Notes: generated by a model not told the origin, from the letters alone. A stretch of DNA of 16,985 nt from Acidimicrobiia bacterium (GCA_022865365.1 JALHSW010000567.1:1-16985), one strand, 5' to 3'. Positions 6,880 to 13,426 are shown, numbered from the stretch's first letter. Translations and numbers: made by a program.

Positions 6880-8631
6880 CTATCGACCTCCCCGCGTGTC
6901 GTGCGCGGGATCGAGGATGATCTCGTCGTTGTTCGTACCCGGCGCCACCATCGGGTACACCTTCTCCCGATAGTCGGTGCGGAAGTCGATCACCACCGGA
7001 CGGTCGTCGATCGAGTTCGCCTTCTCGATCGTGGGCACGACGTCTTCGGGCGTGTCGACCCGGAACGCGACGCACCCCATCGCCTCGGCCCACTGCACGT
7101 AGTCGGGCAGATCCGGCGACAGGTACACCTCGCTGTAGCGCTCCTCGTAGAACAGCTCCTGCCACTGGCGGACCATGCCGAGGTACGCGTTGTTGAGGAT
7201 CGCGATCTTGACCGGGATGCGCTCCGCGCTCGCCGTGACGAGCTCCTGAGCCGTCATCTGGAAGCAGCCGTCGCCATCGATCGCCCACACCATGCGCTCG
7301 GGCTTGCCGACCTTGGCGCCGATCGCGGCCGGCACGGCGAAGCCCATCGTGCCGAGGCCGCCGGAGTTCACCCACGTGTAGGGGTGGTTGAACTTCCAAT
7401 GCTGCGACGTCCACATCTGGTGCTGGCCCACACCGGACGCGACGATCGTGTCGTCGGGCGTGTTGTCGCGCAGCATGTCGATGCAGAACTGCGGCTTCAG
7501 CGGGCCGTCGTCAGTCTGCTCGTAGACGAGCGGGAAGTCCTGCTGCCACCCGCGCACGCGCGCCATCCACTCCTCGAGGGTCGGCCACCGGCCACTGGTG
7601 CGATGCGCTGAAGGCGTGGTCTTGGCGCGGTCGGCCTTCGTCGCCTTCACCATCTCTTCGATCACGTACTTGCAGTCACCCACGATCGGCACGTCCGGGC
7701 GTCGCACCTTGCCCAGCTCGGCCGGGTCGATGTCGACGTGGATCACCTTTGCCTCGGGGGCGAAGCCGTCGAGCTTGCCGGTGACGCGGTCGTCGAAGCG
7801 CGAACCGAGCGCGACGAGCAGGTCGGCCTGCTGCATCGCGGTGACCGCGGTGTAGTTGCCGTGCATCCCGGGCATGCCCAGACACAGCTCGTGGTCGTCG
7901 GGGAACGCGCCGCGCGCCATGAGCGTCGTCACCACGGGGAAGCCCGTCATCTCGGCGAGCTGGCGCAGCGCGTCGGCGGCGCGGGCCTTGAGGATGCCGC
8001 CGCCCGCGTAGATCACCGGGCGGTGCGATTCGCCCATGAGCCGCACCGCGTCCTTGATCTGCTTGGCGTGACCCTTGAGGGTCGGCTTGTAGCCGGGGAG
8101 ATCGACCGCGTCGGGCCAGTACCAGTCCATCGACTGGTTCGCGATGTCCTTGGGCAGGTCGACGAGCACCGGGCCGGGGCGGCCGGTGGTGGCGACGTGG
8201 AAGGCCTCCCGCACGATGCGCGGGATGTCGTTGGCGTCGGTCACGAGCCAGTTGTGCTTGGTCACCGGCATCGTGATGCCGACCGTGTCGCACTCCTGGA
8301 AGGCGTCGGTGCCGATCACCGAATACGGCACCTGCCCGGTGATCACGACGAGGGGGATCGAGTCCATGTAGGCGTCACAGAGCGGGGTGACCACGTTCGT
8401 GGCGGCCGGCCCGCTCGTCACCATCGCCACGCCCGGGCGCCCGGTCGCATGCGCGTACCCCTCGGCCATGTGGCCGGCACCCTGCTCGTGACGCACCAGG
8501 ATGTGGCGGATCGACGAGTCGATGAGCGGGTCATAGACCGGGAGGATCGCCCCTCCGGGGAGCCCGAACATGACGTCGGTGCCCTCCATCTCGAGACTCT
8601 TGATGAGGGCCTGTGCGCCGGTGAGCAACAT
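6880..8631 (-). CDS. ilvB: Acetolactate synthase large (catalytic) subunit
   Basis: 583 residues with the three ThDP-enzyme domains in order. The N-terminal PYR domain has FGLPGGAILPVYDPL and catalytic Glu49 in VRHEQGAGHMAEG. A central FAD-binding region follows. The C-terminal PP domain carries the ThDP/Mg motif AIDGDGCFQMTAQE ending in AILNNAYLGMVRQWQ. It condenses pyruvate with pyruvate or 2-oxobutyrate, the first common step of Val/Leu/Ile synthesis. ATG 8631 (MLLTGAQALIKSLE) matches where family homology begins. Upstream sequence in the same frame is open but is the attenuator leader, with no start preceded by a convincing ribosome site; the purine-rich sequence before 8631 is a weak Shine-Dalgarno. 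Expression is probably governed by the attenuator at 8716-8816. Confidence 0.97.
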   Translation of the reverse strand: MLLTGAQALIKSLEMEGTDVMFGLPGGAILPVYDPLIDSSIRHILVRHEQGAGHMAEGYAHATGRPGVAMVTSGPAATNVVTPLCDAYMDSIPLVVITGQVPYSVIGTDAFQECDTVGITMPVTKHNWLVTDANDIPRIVREAFHVATTGRPGPVLVDLPKDIANQSMDWYWPDAVDLPGYKPTLKGHAKQIKDAVRLMGESHRPVIYAGGGILKARAADALRQLAEMTGFPVVTTLMARGAFPDDHELCLGMPGMHGNYTAVTAMQQADLLVALGSRFDDRVTGKLDGFAPEAKVIHVDIDPAELGKVRRPDVPIVGDCKYVIEEMVKATKADRAKTTPSAHRTSGRWPTLEEWMARVRGWQQDFPLVYEQTDDGPLKPQFCIDMLRDNTPDDTIVASGVGQHQMWTSQHWKFNHPYTWVNSGGLGTMGFAVPAAIGAKVGKPERMVWAIDGDGCFQMTAQELVTASAERIPVKIAILNNAYLGMVRQWQELFYEERYSEVYLSPDLPDYVQWAEAMGCVAFRVDTPEDVVPTIEKANSIDDRPVVIDFRTDYREKVYPMVAPGTNNDEIILDPAHDTRGGR

Positions 8632-8715
8632 CTTCGTTCTCGCTTCGGTGAGTGGTGCAGACGGCCTGGTCGTGCCGCTGGCTGGATCCGTCCCCTGATC
8701 CAAGGTCCGGGATAC

Positions 8716-8742
8716 AAAACGCCCCTCGCGGGAGCGAGGGGC
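8716..8742 (-). terminator. Intrinsic terminator of the ilvBNC attenuator
   Basis: On the minus strand the 9-bp arms GCCCCTCGC (8742-8734) and GCGAGGGGC (8729-8721) enclose the loop TCCC and are followed at once by GTTTT (8720-8716). This is the form of a rho-independent terminator. It lies between a branched-chain leader peptide and ilvB, about 85 nt upstream of the ilvB ATG, so it would stop transcription before the structural genes. Confidence 0.8.
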
Positions 8743-8746
8743 GGAG

Positions 8747-8778
8747 GCGCACGCGCGCGTGATGCGGCGGGCGTGCGC
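8747..8778 (-). promoter_or_regulatory. Leader hairpin upstream of the attenuator terminator
   Basis: GCGCACG (8778-8772) and CGTGCGC (8753-8747) form a 7-bp stem that starts at the last base of the leader peptide stop codon and ends 4 nt before the terminator stem. It could be the pause or antitermination arm of the attenuator. Separately, TGATGCG (8818-8812, spanning the leader start codon) is complementary to CGCATCA (8766-8760). Which pairing dominates cannot be settled by eye. Confidence 0.4.
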
Positions 8779-8816
8779 TAGGTAACGACTACGAGCGTGA
8801 GATGGTGGCTGCGCAT
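8778..8816 (-). CDS. ilvBNC attenuator leader peptide MRSHHLTLVVVT
   Basis: A 12-codon open reading frame reads M-R-S-H-H-L-T-L-V-V-V-T-stop. Two Leu codons (8801-8799, 8795-8793) and three consecutive Val codons (GTA, GTC, GTT; 8792-8784) sit just before the stop, and an intrinsic terminator begins 36 nt after the TAG. This is the layout of ribosome-mediated attenuation known for actinobacterial ilvBNC operons: stalling at uncharged Leu/Val codons would prevent the terminator from forming. There is no clear Shine-Dalgarno. A promoter-like pair ends 9 nt upstream of the ATG, so the message may start almost at the ATG. Ile codons are absent; Thr is present twice. Confidence 0.82.
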   Translation of the reverse strand: MRSHHLTLVVVT

Positions 8817-8825
8817 CAGGTGCCC

Positions 8826-8855
8826 AGTGTGACAGATGCCGAGGTGGTTCCGCAA
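8826..8855 (-). promoter_or_regulatory. Candidate promoter of the ilvBNC leader transcript
   Basis: TTGCGG (8855-8850) and CACACT (8831-8826) are separated by 18 nt and lie 9 nt before the leader ATG. The -35 matches TTGACA at four of six positions. The -10 keeps the A at position 2 and the T at position 6. It falls in the short gap between the glycosylase stop (8886) and the leader, where an ilvBNC promoter is expected. Confidence 0.4.
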
Positions 8856-8885
8856 CACCTGTTTCGGTCGGGCGTTTCGCGTGGG

Positions 8886-9686
8886 TCAGTGCTGGTGCCG
8901 GGGGCACGAGTACGTCGTGCGACCACCCACCGTACGCCGGAGCAAGGGTGCACCGTCCTTCGGGCACATCCCACCCGGTTCGCGAGCAGCCATGAGGTCC
9001 CCCGTGTGCGATCCGCCCCGCTTGCCGAGGGTCCGCAGCGTCTGGCGGATCGACCGCGCCAGGCGCGCCTGCTCGCCCGCGTCGAGCGTGTTGGCCGGCC
9101 GGGCGGGATCGAGGCCGACGCGCCACAGGATCTCGTCGACGAGGAGATTCCCGAGACCGGCGACCCGCGCCTGATCCATGAGGACGGCCTTCAGCGGCGC
9201 ACGCGAGCGCGCCACCACGCTGCGCAGCTGGGCGAGCGTGATCTCGATGGCGTCCACCCCGAGCCGGTCCTCGTCGGGATCGAGCTCGACCGCACCGAGG
9301 CGCCGCGGGTCGCGCAACGAGAGCCGCCCGCCGTCGACGAAGCGCACCGCGAATCGGTGCCACTCGGGCATGTCACGATTGCTCGCGTAGCGGAGCGGAT
9401 CGCCGGCGGCGGCGCCGTCGATCACGACGCGCCCGCTCATCCCGAGATGCAGCCCGAGCACCGGACCGCCAGAGTCCTCGACCCCGTCGGTGTCGAGGAA
9501 CAGCTGCTTCCCGCGCCGACGGGCCGCGACGAAGCTCCGACCGGGGAGCACGGCCCGGGCCGCACGCGGCGTGAGACCGCGCTTGAGGTACCAGGCGTCG
9601 GGAGCATCGACCGTTGTGATCTCCCGTCCGAGGCCTCGCGCCTCGATCAGCGCGCGGGCTTCCTCGGCTTCGAGGATCTCGGGCAC
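8886..9686 (-). CDS. Fpg/Nei-family DNA glycosylase with variant zinc finger
   Basis: 266 residues when started at GTG 9686, giving M-P-E-I-L-E-A-E. This is the processed N-terminus of the Fpg/Nei family, in which Pro2 is the Schiff-base nucleophile and Glu3 the catalytic acid; the longer frame upstream (to 9839) would bury these residues. Lys60 in RRRGKQLF, LGLHLGMSGR, and the helix-two-turn-helix segment PLKAVLMDQARVAGLGNLLVDEILW are all present. The C-terminal zinc finger is atypical: CPKD followed by GGRTTYSCPRHQ, i.e. CxxD...CxxH in place of CxxC...CxxC. The enzyme should excise oxidised bases and cleave the abasic site (base excision repair). Exact substrate (8-oxoG or oxidised pyrimidines) is unclear. 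It lies 28 nt after ilvD and may be cotranscribed with it. Confidence 0.9.
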   Translation of the reverse strand: MPEILEAEEARALIEARGLGREITTVDAPDAWYLKRGLTPRAARAVLPGRSFVAARRRGKQLFLDTDGVEDSGGPVLGLHLGMSGRVVIDGAAAGDPLRYASNRDMPEWHRFAVRFVDGGRLSLRDPRRLGAVELDPDEDRLGVDAIEITLAQLRSVVARSRAPLKAVLMDQARVAGLGNLLVDEILWRVGLDPARPANTLDAGEQARLARSIRQTLRTLGKRGGSHTGDLMAAREPGGMCPKDGAPLLRRTVGGRTTYSCPRHQH

Positions 9687-9714
9687 CGACGGTTCCCGGG
9701 TCAGGTCCGCGGGG

Positions 9715-11391
9715 TCAGGCGTTCGTGATCGCGCCGCGTTCGGCGCCCTGCGCGAGCTTGGCGTACTTGGCGAGGAACCCGCTCGTGTAGCGCGGCTCAG
9801 GCGGCTTCCAGTCGGCCCGTCGCGCCTCGAGCGTCGCATCGTCGACCATGAGGTCGATCGTGTGCGCCTCGGCGTCGATCACGATGCGGTCGCCTTCGGC
9901 AATCAGCGCGATCGGGCCGCAGTCGACCGCTTCGGGCGCGACGTGCCCGACACAGAACCCGTGCGTTCCGCCCGAGAACCGACCGTCGGTGATGAGCGCG
10001 GCGTCGGCGCCACGGCCGGCGCCCTTCATCGCACCCGTGACCGAGAGCATCTCCTTCATTCCCGGGCCACCCTTCGGGCCCTCGTACCGGATCACGACGA
10101 TGTCGCCGGCGTCGATCTTCCCGGCGAGGATCGCGTCCATCGCGAACTCCTCGCCGTCGAACACGCGCGCCGTACCGTCGAAGCGGAGCTGATCGAGCCC
10201 GGCGACCTTCACGACACTCCCGTTCGGGGCGAGCGACCCGGTGAGGATCGCGAGACCACCCTGGGTGTGGATCGGCTCCGACAGCGGATGCACCACGCTG
10301 CCGTCGGGACCCGGCGATTCGAGCGCGTCGAGGTTCTCGGCCATGGTCTTGCCGGTGACCGTGAGCACGTCACCGTGGAGCAGCCCGGCGTCGAGCAGGA
10401 GCTGGAGCACGACCGGCACGCCGCCGATGGCGTCGAGGTCGGTCATGTGGAAGCGACCGTGCGGCTTCATGTCGGCGATGTGCGGGACCTTCGCCCCGAC
10501 GCGGTTGAAGTCGTCGAGCTCGAGCTCGACGTCGGCCTCGAAGGCGATGGCGAGCAGGTGGAGCACCGCGTTCGTCGAGCCACCGAGCGCCATGGTGACG
10601 GCGATCGCGTTCTCGAACGCTCCCTTCGTCATGATCTGGCGCGGGCGGATGCCGGCTTCGAGCAGACCCATGACGGCGCGCCCGCTCTCGTACGCGTAGT
10701 CGTCGCGGCGTCGATCCACGGCAGGTGCCGACGCGCTGCCGGGCAGCGACATCCCCAGGGCTTCGCCGATCGCGGCCATCGTGTTGGCGGTGAACATGCC
10801 GGCACACGAGCCCTCGGTCGGACACGCGCGCTTCTCTATCTCGCCGAGCTCGTTCTCGGTGAGCGAGCCCGCAGCGCAGGCGCCGACCGCCTCGAACACG
10901 CTCACGACATCGAGCGCCTGACCCTTGTAGTGGCCGGGCAGGATCGACCCGCCATACACGAACACCGACGGCAGGTTGAGCCGCGCCGCCGCCATCAGCA
11001 TCCCGGGCAGGCTCTTGTCGCAGCCCGCGAAGTTGACCATCCCGTCGAATCGCTCGCTGTGCATCACACACTCGACCGAGTCGGTGATGATCTCGCGCGA
11101 CACGAGCGAGCCGCGCATGCCCTCGTGACCCATGGAGATGCCGTCGCTCACCGCGATCGTGACGAACTCCAGCGGGAAGCCACCGGCGTCGCGCACACCC
11201 TCCTTGGCGCGCTTGGCGAGCCGATCGAGGGGCATGTTGCAGGGCGTGACCTCGTTCCAGCTCGAAGCGACACCGATCTGGGCCTTGCCCCAGTCGCCGT
11301 CACGCATGCCGACGGCCCGCAACATGGCACGCGCCGGGGCGCGCTCCATGCCGTCGGTGACATCTCTGCTGCGGGGCTTCATCTCACTCAT
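9715..11391 (-). CDS. ilvD: Dihydroxy-acid dehydratase
   Basis: 558 residues, full length for IlvD/Edd. Iron-sulfur ligand cysteines are seen at Cys51 (TPCNMPLDRLA), Cys124 (FAGCDKSLPGM, with Asp125 and Lys126, the Mg2+ and carbamylated-Lys positions) and Cys196 (CPTEGSCAGMFTANTM). C-terminal blocks SGGTHGFCVGHVAPEA and the Gly-rich GPKGGPGMKEML are also present. It dehydrates 2,3-dihydroxy-isovalerate and -methylvalerate to the 2-keto acids. The start is set at ATG 11391: a TACGCT -10-like element ends 6 nt upstream and there is no Shine-Dalgarno, so a leaderless message is likely. ATG 11382 is an alternative. It is divergent from the beta-propeller gene, and upstream of the glycosylase and ilvBNC on the same strand. 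Confidence 0.97.
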   Translation of the reverse strand: MSEMKPRSRDVTDGMERAPARAMLRAVGMRDGDWGKAQIGVASSWNEVTPCNMPLDRLAKRAKEGVRDAGGFPLEFVTIAVSDGISMGHEGMRGSLVSREIITDSVECVMHSERFDGMVNFAGCDKSLPGMLMAAARLNLPSVFVYGGSILPGHYKGQALDVVSVFEAVGACAAGSLTENELGEIEKRACPTEGSCAGMFTANTMAAIGEALGMSLPGSASAPAVDRRRDDYAYESGRAVMGLLEAGIRPRQIMTKGAFENAIAVTMALGGSTNAVLHLLAIAFEADVELELDDFNRVGAKVPHIADMKPHGRFHMTDLDAIGGVPVVLQLLLDAGLLHGDVLTVTGKTMAENLDALESPGPDGSVVHPLSEPIHTQGGLAILTGSLAPNGSVVKVAGLDQLRFDGTARVFDGEEFAMDAILAGKIDAGDIVVIRYEGPKGGPGMKEMLSVTGAMKGAGRGADAALITDGRFSGGTHGFCVGHVAPEAVDCGPIALIAEGDRIVIDAEAHTIDLMVDDATLEARRADWKPPEPRYTSGFLAKYAKLAQGAERGAITNA

Positions 11392-11397
11392 GTCGCC

Positions 11398-11403
11398 AGC
11401 GTA
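11398..11403 (-). promoter_or_regulatory. -10 element of a probable leaderless ilvD promoter
   Basis: TACGCT (minus strand) fits the actinobacterial TANNNT -10 and is separated from ATG 11391 by 6 nt, which would place the transcription start at or next to the A of the start codon. No convincing -35 and no ribosome binding site are seen. Confidence 0.45.
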
Positions 11404-11444
11404 CCGACTCGGTGCCGAAGACCCATCGGTCATTGGCGGGAACG

Positions 11445-11450
11445 TACTGT
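11445..11450 (+). promoter_or_regulatory. -10 element of a probable leaderless promoter for the beta-propeller gene
   Basis: TACTGT fits TANNNT and lies 7 nt before ATG 11458, giving a transcription start at the start codon. No Shine-Dalgarno is present. It is back to back with the ilvD -10, the two being 41 nt apart. Confidence 0.45.
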
Positions 11451-11457
11451 GGCGGCC

Positions 11458-12369
11458 ATGACGACCGTGCTCGTGGCCACCGACGACGGCGTGCAGCCGT
11501 TCGTCGACTCGGCGGCCGGTCCCCGCGAGCTCGCCGGACATCCCGTCCGCGCCCTGGCTCGGCGCCGCGACGAGTGGTGGGCGATCGCCGACGGGACGAC
11601 CGTCGTGCGTCGCGACGCTTCCGGCGTGTGGACCGACGTCGCCACCGCCGACACCCACCTCACCTGCCTGCTCGCGGCCTCCGACGGCGCGTGGTGCGGC
11701 ACCGCCGATGGGCGCCTGCTCCGCCTGCTCAGCGAGGCGTTCGCAGTGGTTGGGGGCTTCGACGCCATCCCGGGCCGTGAGACGTGGAAGGCCGTGGGCA
11801 GCCGGGTCCCCTACGTGCGATCGATCACGAGGACGGCGGACGACCGGTCGCTGCTCGCCAGCGTGCACGTGGGGGGCATCGCCCGCTCCGGGAACGGCGG
11901 CGCATCGTGGGAGCCGACCATCGACATGCAGGCCGACGTGCACGAGGTGCGTGCCCATCCGAGCGACCCCAAGGTCGTGCTGGCGCCGGCCGCGGTCGGC
12001 CTCGCGACGAGCCGAGACGCTGGCGCCACGTGGGATGTCACGACCGAAGGCTTGCATGCCACCTACCTGCGTGCTGTGACGTTCACGACCGACGGAGCGC
12101 TCGTGAGCGCGTCGGACGGCCCCTTCACCGATCGCAGCGCGCTCTACCGGTGGGACGTCGCCACCGGCGGACGGCTCACGAAGGTGGAGGACGGTCTCCC
12201 CGAATGGCTCGACGGCAACGTCGACACCGGTGCGCTCGACGCGCACCGCGACGCTGCCGCGTTTGCCGACGACGGCGGCACCGTGTACGCGAGCCCAGAT
12301 GGCGGCGGATCGTGGACGCTGCTCGCACGGGACCTCGGCCACGTCAACGCTGTCGGCATCACCGCCTGA
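11458..12369 (+). CDS. BNR/Asp-box beta-propeller protein
   Basis: 303 residues with three Asp-box motifs (SxDxGxTW type): SGNGGASW at 144-151, SRDAGATW at 185-192 and SPDGGGSW at 279-286. These mark blades of a sialidase/VPS10-like beta-propeller. Further repeats such as VRALARRRDEWWAIADG and LTCLLAASDGAWCGTADG look like earlier, degenerate blades, suggesting a six- or seven-bladed ring. No signal peptide or membrane segment is visible, so it is probably cytosolic, and the catalytic residues of true sialidases are not identifiable. Such proteins are often annotated as glycosyl hydrolase or WD40/YVTN-like with unknown function. ATG 11458 is chosen because a -10-like TACTGT lies 7 nt upstream and the propeller pattern starts there. 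The longer open frame upstream is antisense to ilvD. Confidence 0.85.
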   Translation: MTTVLVATDDGVQPFVDSAAGPRELAGHPVRALARRRDEWWAIADGTTVVRRDASGVWTDVATADTHLTCLLAASDGAWCGTADGRLLRLLSEAFAVVGGFDAIPGRETWKAVGSRVPYVRSITRTADDRSLLASVHVGGIARSGNGGASWEPTIDMQADVHEVRAHPSDPKVVLAPAAVGLATSRDAGATWDVTTEGLHATYLRAVTFTTDGALVSASDGPFTDRSALYRWDVATGGRLTKVEDGLPEWLDGNVDTGALDAHRDAAAFADDGGTVYASPDGGGSWTLLARDLGHVNAVGITA

Positions 12370-12394
12370 GCGGCAGGGCTTCACGCATCGCCGG

Positions 12395-12441
12395 TTCATT
12401 GCACCGTGAGTTGCGCTGAGCGAAAGCCACGGTGCAATGAA
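12395..12441. repeat. 47-bp palindromic repeat, copy 1
   Basis: Perfect 14-bp arms TTCATTGCACCGTG (12395-12408) and CACGGTGCAATGAA (12428-12441) surround a 19-nt centre. The whole 47 bp is identical to the copy at 13341-13387 and in the same orientation. It lies 6 nt beyond the stop codon side of the DUF559 gene, and 25 nt after the stop of the beta-propeller gene. It is not followed by a T-tract on either strand. Confidence 0.95.
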
Positions 12442-12446
12442 TGGCG

Positions 12447-13376
12447 TCAGGCCGCGCGGAGCAACGCCGCACGCACCCGCTCGACGAACACCTCCGGGTC
12501 CGTCGTGCAGTCGTCCCACGTGACCGGGACGATGCTCCAGCCCGCGGCGACGAGCGCCGCCAACCGTCGACGATCGGCCACGTGCGCCAGCCGACCACCG
12601 TGCGCGACAAAGCCCTCCGCTTCGACCGCGACCTTGAGATTCGGCCACGCGAAGTCGAGGCGGAACGTGCGGCTCTCGCAGCGAACCGCGTACTGACGAA
12701 CCGGTCGCAAACCGGCACCACGCAACAAGCGCCATACCTTCACCTCGAGACGCGACTCGGCCGGAGCCTGATCACGCTGCGCCAGCAATCGGCGCAGCCG
12801 CCCGGCACCTGCGCGTCCGCTGCCTCCGAGCGAAGCGGGACGGCGTTCGATCGTCGCCGGCGTCGTGAGCCCTCGATGCAGCACGTCCTCGAGCGCAGCC
12901 TCCAATGGCTCGCCGTCGAGGACTGCGGCGATGTCGACGATCATGCGCGCCGGGCTCGTCACCGGGACACGGTCGATCATTCGGCGATCGTTCCCGGTCA
13001 CGGCTCCCCGGTGCACGACGACCGCGGGATTGCGTGGCGCCCGCTCGCCAGGCACCCAGAGCTCGACTCCGGCGTCTGCGGTCCGGGCATCGACCTTCCA
13101 CAGGGCGGCCGCGGTGCCGTGCGATGCGACGCTCCCCTCGCCCGCCCAGAGGACTGCGGCCAGCGCCCGTTGCAACACGCTCGGCGGGACCAATGGCGAT
13201 CGGTAGACCCGCGGGAAGACCCGCTCGAGCTCGCCCACGCGCACCCTGTGCGTCACTGCCGGCGCCATGATGCCGAGGCCGGCAAGCTGCGCATTGGTCG
13301 CGAGCCCGTGCTGGACCACGAGGAGATCGCGTAACCCTGCTTCATTGCACCGTGAGTTGCGCTGAGCGAAAGCCAC
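12447..13376 (-). CDS. DUF559 / AbiEi-type winged-helix protein with PD-(D/E)XK-like nuclease domain
   Basis: 309 residues from GTG 13376. The N-terminal part (LVVQHGLATNAQLAGLGI then VFPRVYRSP, about 15-65) resembles the AbiEi-type antitoxin winged helix. The middle has SVASHGTAAALW and VTSPARMIVDIA, common in this family. The C-terminus (about 205-309) is a DUF559 restriction-like domain: AESRLE (Glu207/Glu211), Asp241 in RLDFAWP, VEAEG (Glu252/Glu254), and LAALVAAGWSIVPVTWDD. The function is unknown; such proteins are frequent, multi-copy and strain-variable in actinobacteria. The first 12 residues (MAFAQRNSRCNE) are encoded by the flanking 47-bp repeat. GTG 13319 (before VQHG) is an alternative start but would cut the first helix. 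No Shine-Dalgarno is seen for either. A second copy of the repeat follows 6 nt after the stop, so the gene is boxed by repeats. Confidence 0.85.
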   Translation of the reverse strand: MAFAQRNSRCNEAGLRDLLVVQHGLATNAQLAGLGIMAPAVTHRVRVGELERVFPRVYRSPLVPPSVLQRALAAVLWAGEGSVASHGTAAALWKVDARTADAGVELWVPGERAPRNPAVVVHRGAVTGNDRRMIDRVPVTSPARMIVDIAAVLDGEPLEAALEDVLHRGLTTPATIERRPASLGGSGRAGAGRLRRLLAQRDQAPAESRLEVKVWRLLRGAGLRPVRQYAVRCESRTFRLDFAWPNLKVAVEAEGFVAHGGRLAHVADRRRLAALVAAGWSIVPVTWDDCTTDPEVFVERVRAALLRAA

Positions 13377-13387
13377 GGTGCAATGAA
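13341..13387. repeat. 47-bp palindromic repeat, copy 2 (contains the DUF559 gene start codon)
   Basis: Identical over all 47 bp and in the same orientation as copy 1 at 12395-12441, with the same perfect 14-bp arms (13341-13354 and 13374-13387). The GTG start of the DUF559 gene (13376-13374) lies inside the outer arm, so the hairpin on the message would involve the start codon. It lies about 40 nt beyond the gatB stop codon. No clear target-site duplication is seen outside the two copies. Confidence 0.95.
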
Positions 13388-13389
13388 CG

Positions 13390-13419
13390 ACCCGCGGCGC
13401 TCGTGTGACCCTCGCGGGT
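13390..13419 (-). terminator. Possible terminator hairpin after gatB
   Basis: On the minus strand ACCCGCG (13419-13413) and CGCGGGT (13396-13390) form a 7-bp stem with a 16-nt loop, starting 8 nt after the gatB stop. No U-tract follows. It may mark the end of the gatCAB transcript, but the evidence is only the inverted repeat. Confidence 0.3.
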
Positions 13420-13426
13420 GTGACGA

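Noticed and set aside
9687..9839. Upstream start for the Fpg/Nei glycosylase
   Set aside because: The family requires Pro at position 2 after Met removal; only GTG 9686 gives M-P-E. The extension overlaps ilvD.
9490..11457. Long N-terminal extension of the beta-propeller frame
   Set aside because: It is antisense to ilvD and the glycosylase. The propeller motifs begin only after ATG 11458, which has a promoter-like element just upstream.
12395..12441. Palindrome as a plain rho-independent terminator for the beta-propeller gene
   Set aside because: The stem is strong but no T-tract follows on either strand, and the identical copy at 13341 lies over a start codon, which does not fit a simple terminator role.
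11392..12735. Extension of the ilvD frame upstream to 12735
   Set aside because: Antisense to the beta-propeller gene. IlvD homology begins at about ATG 11391 and the resulting length fits the family.
12395..13387. CRISPR array
   Set aside because: Only two repeats, 899 bp apart, and the interval is a protein gene. There are no spacers or cas genes.
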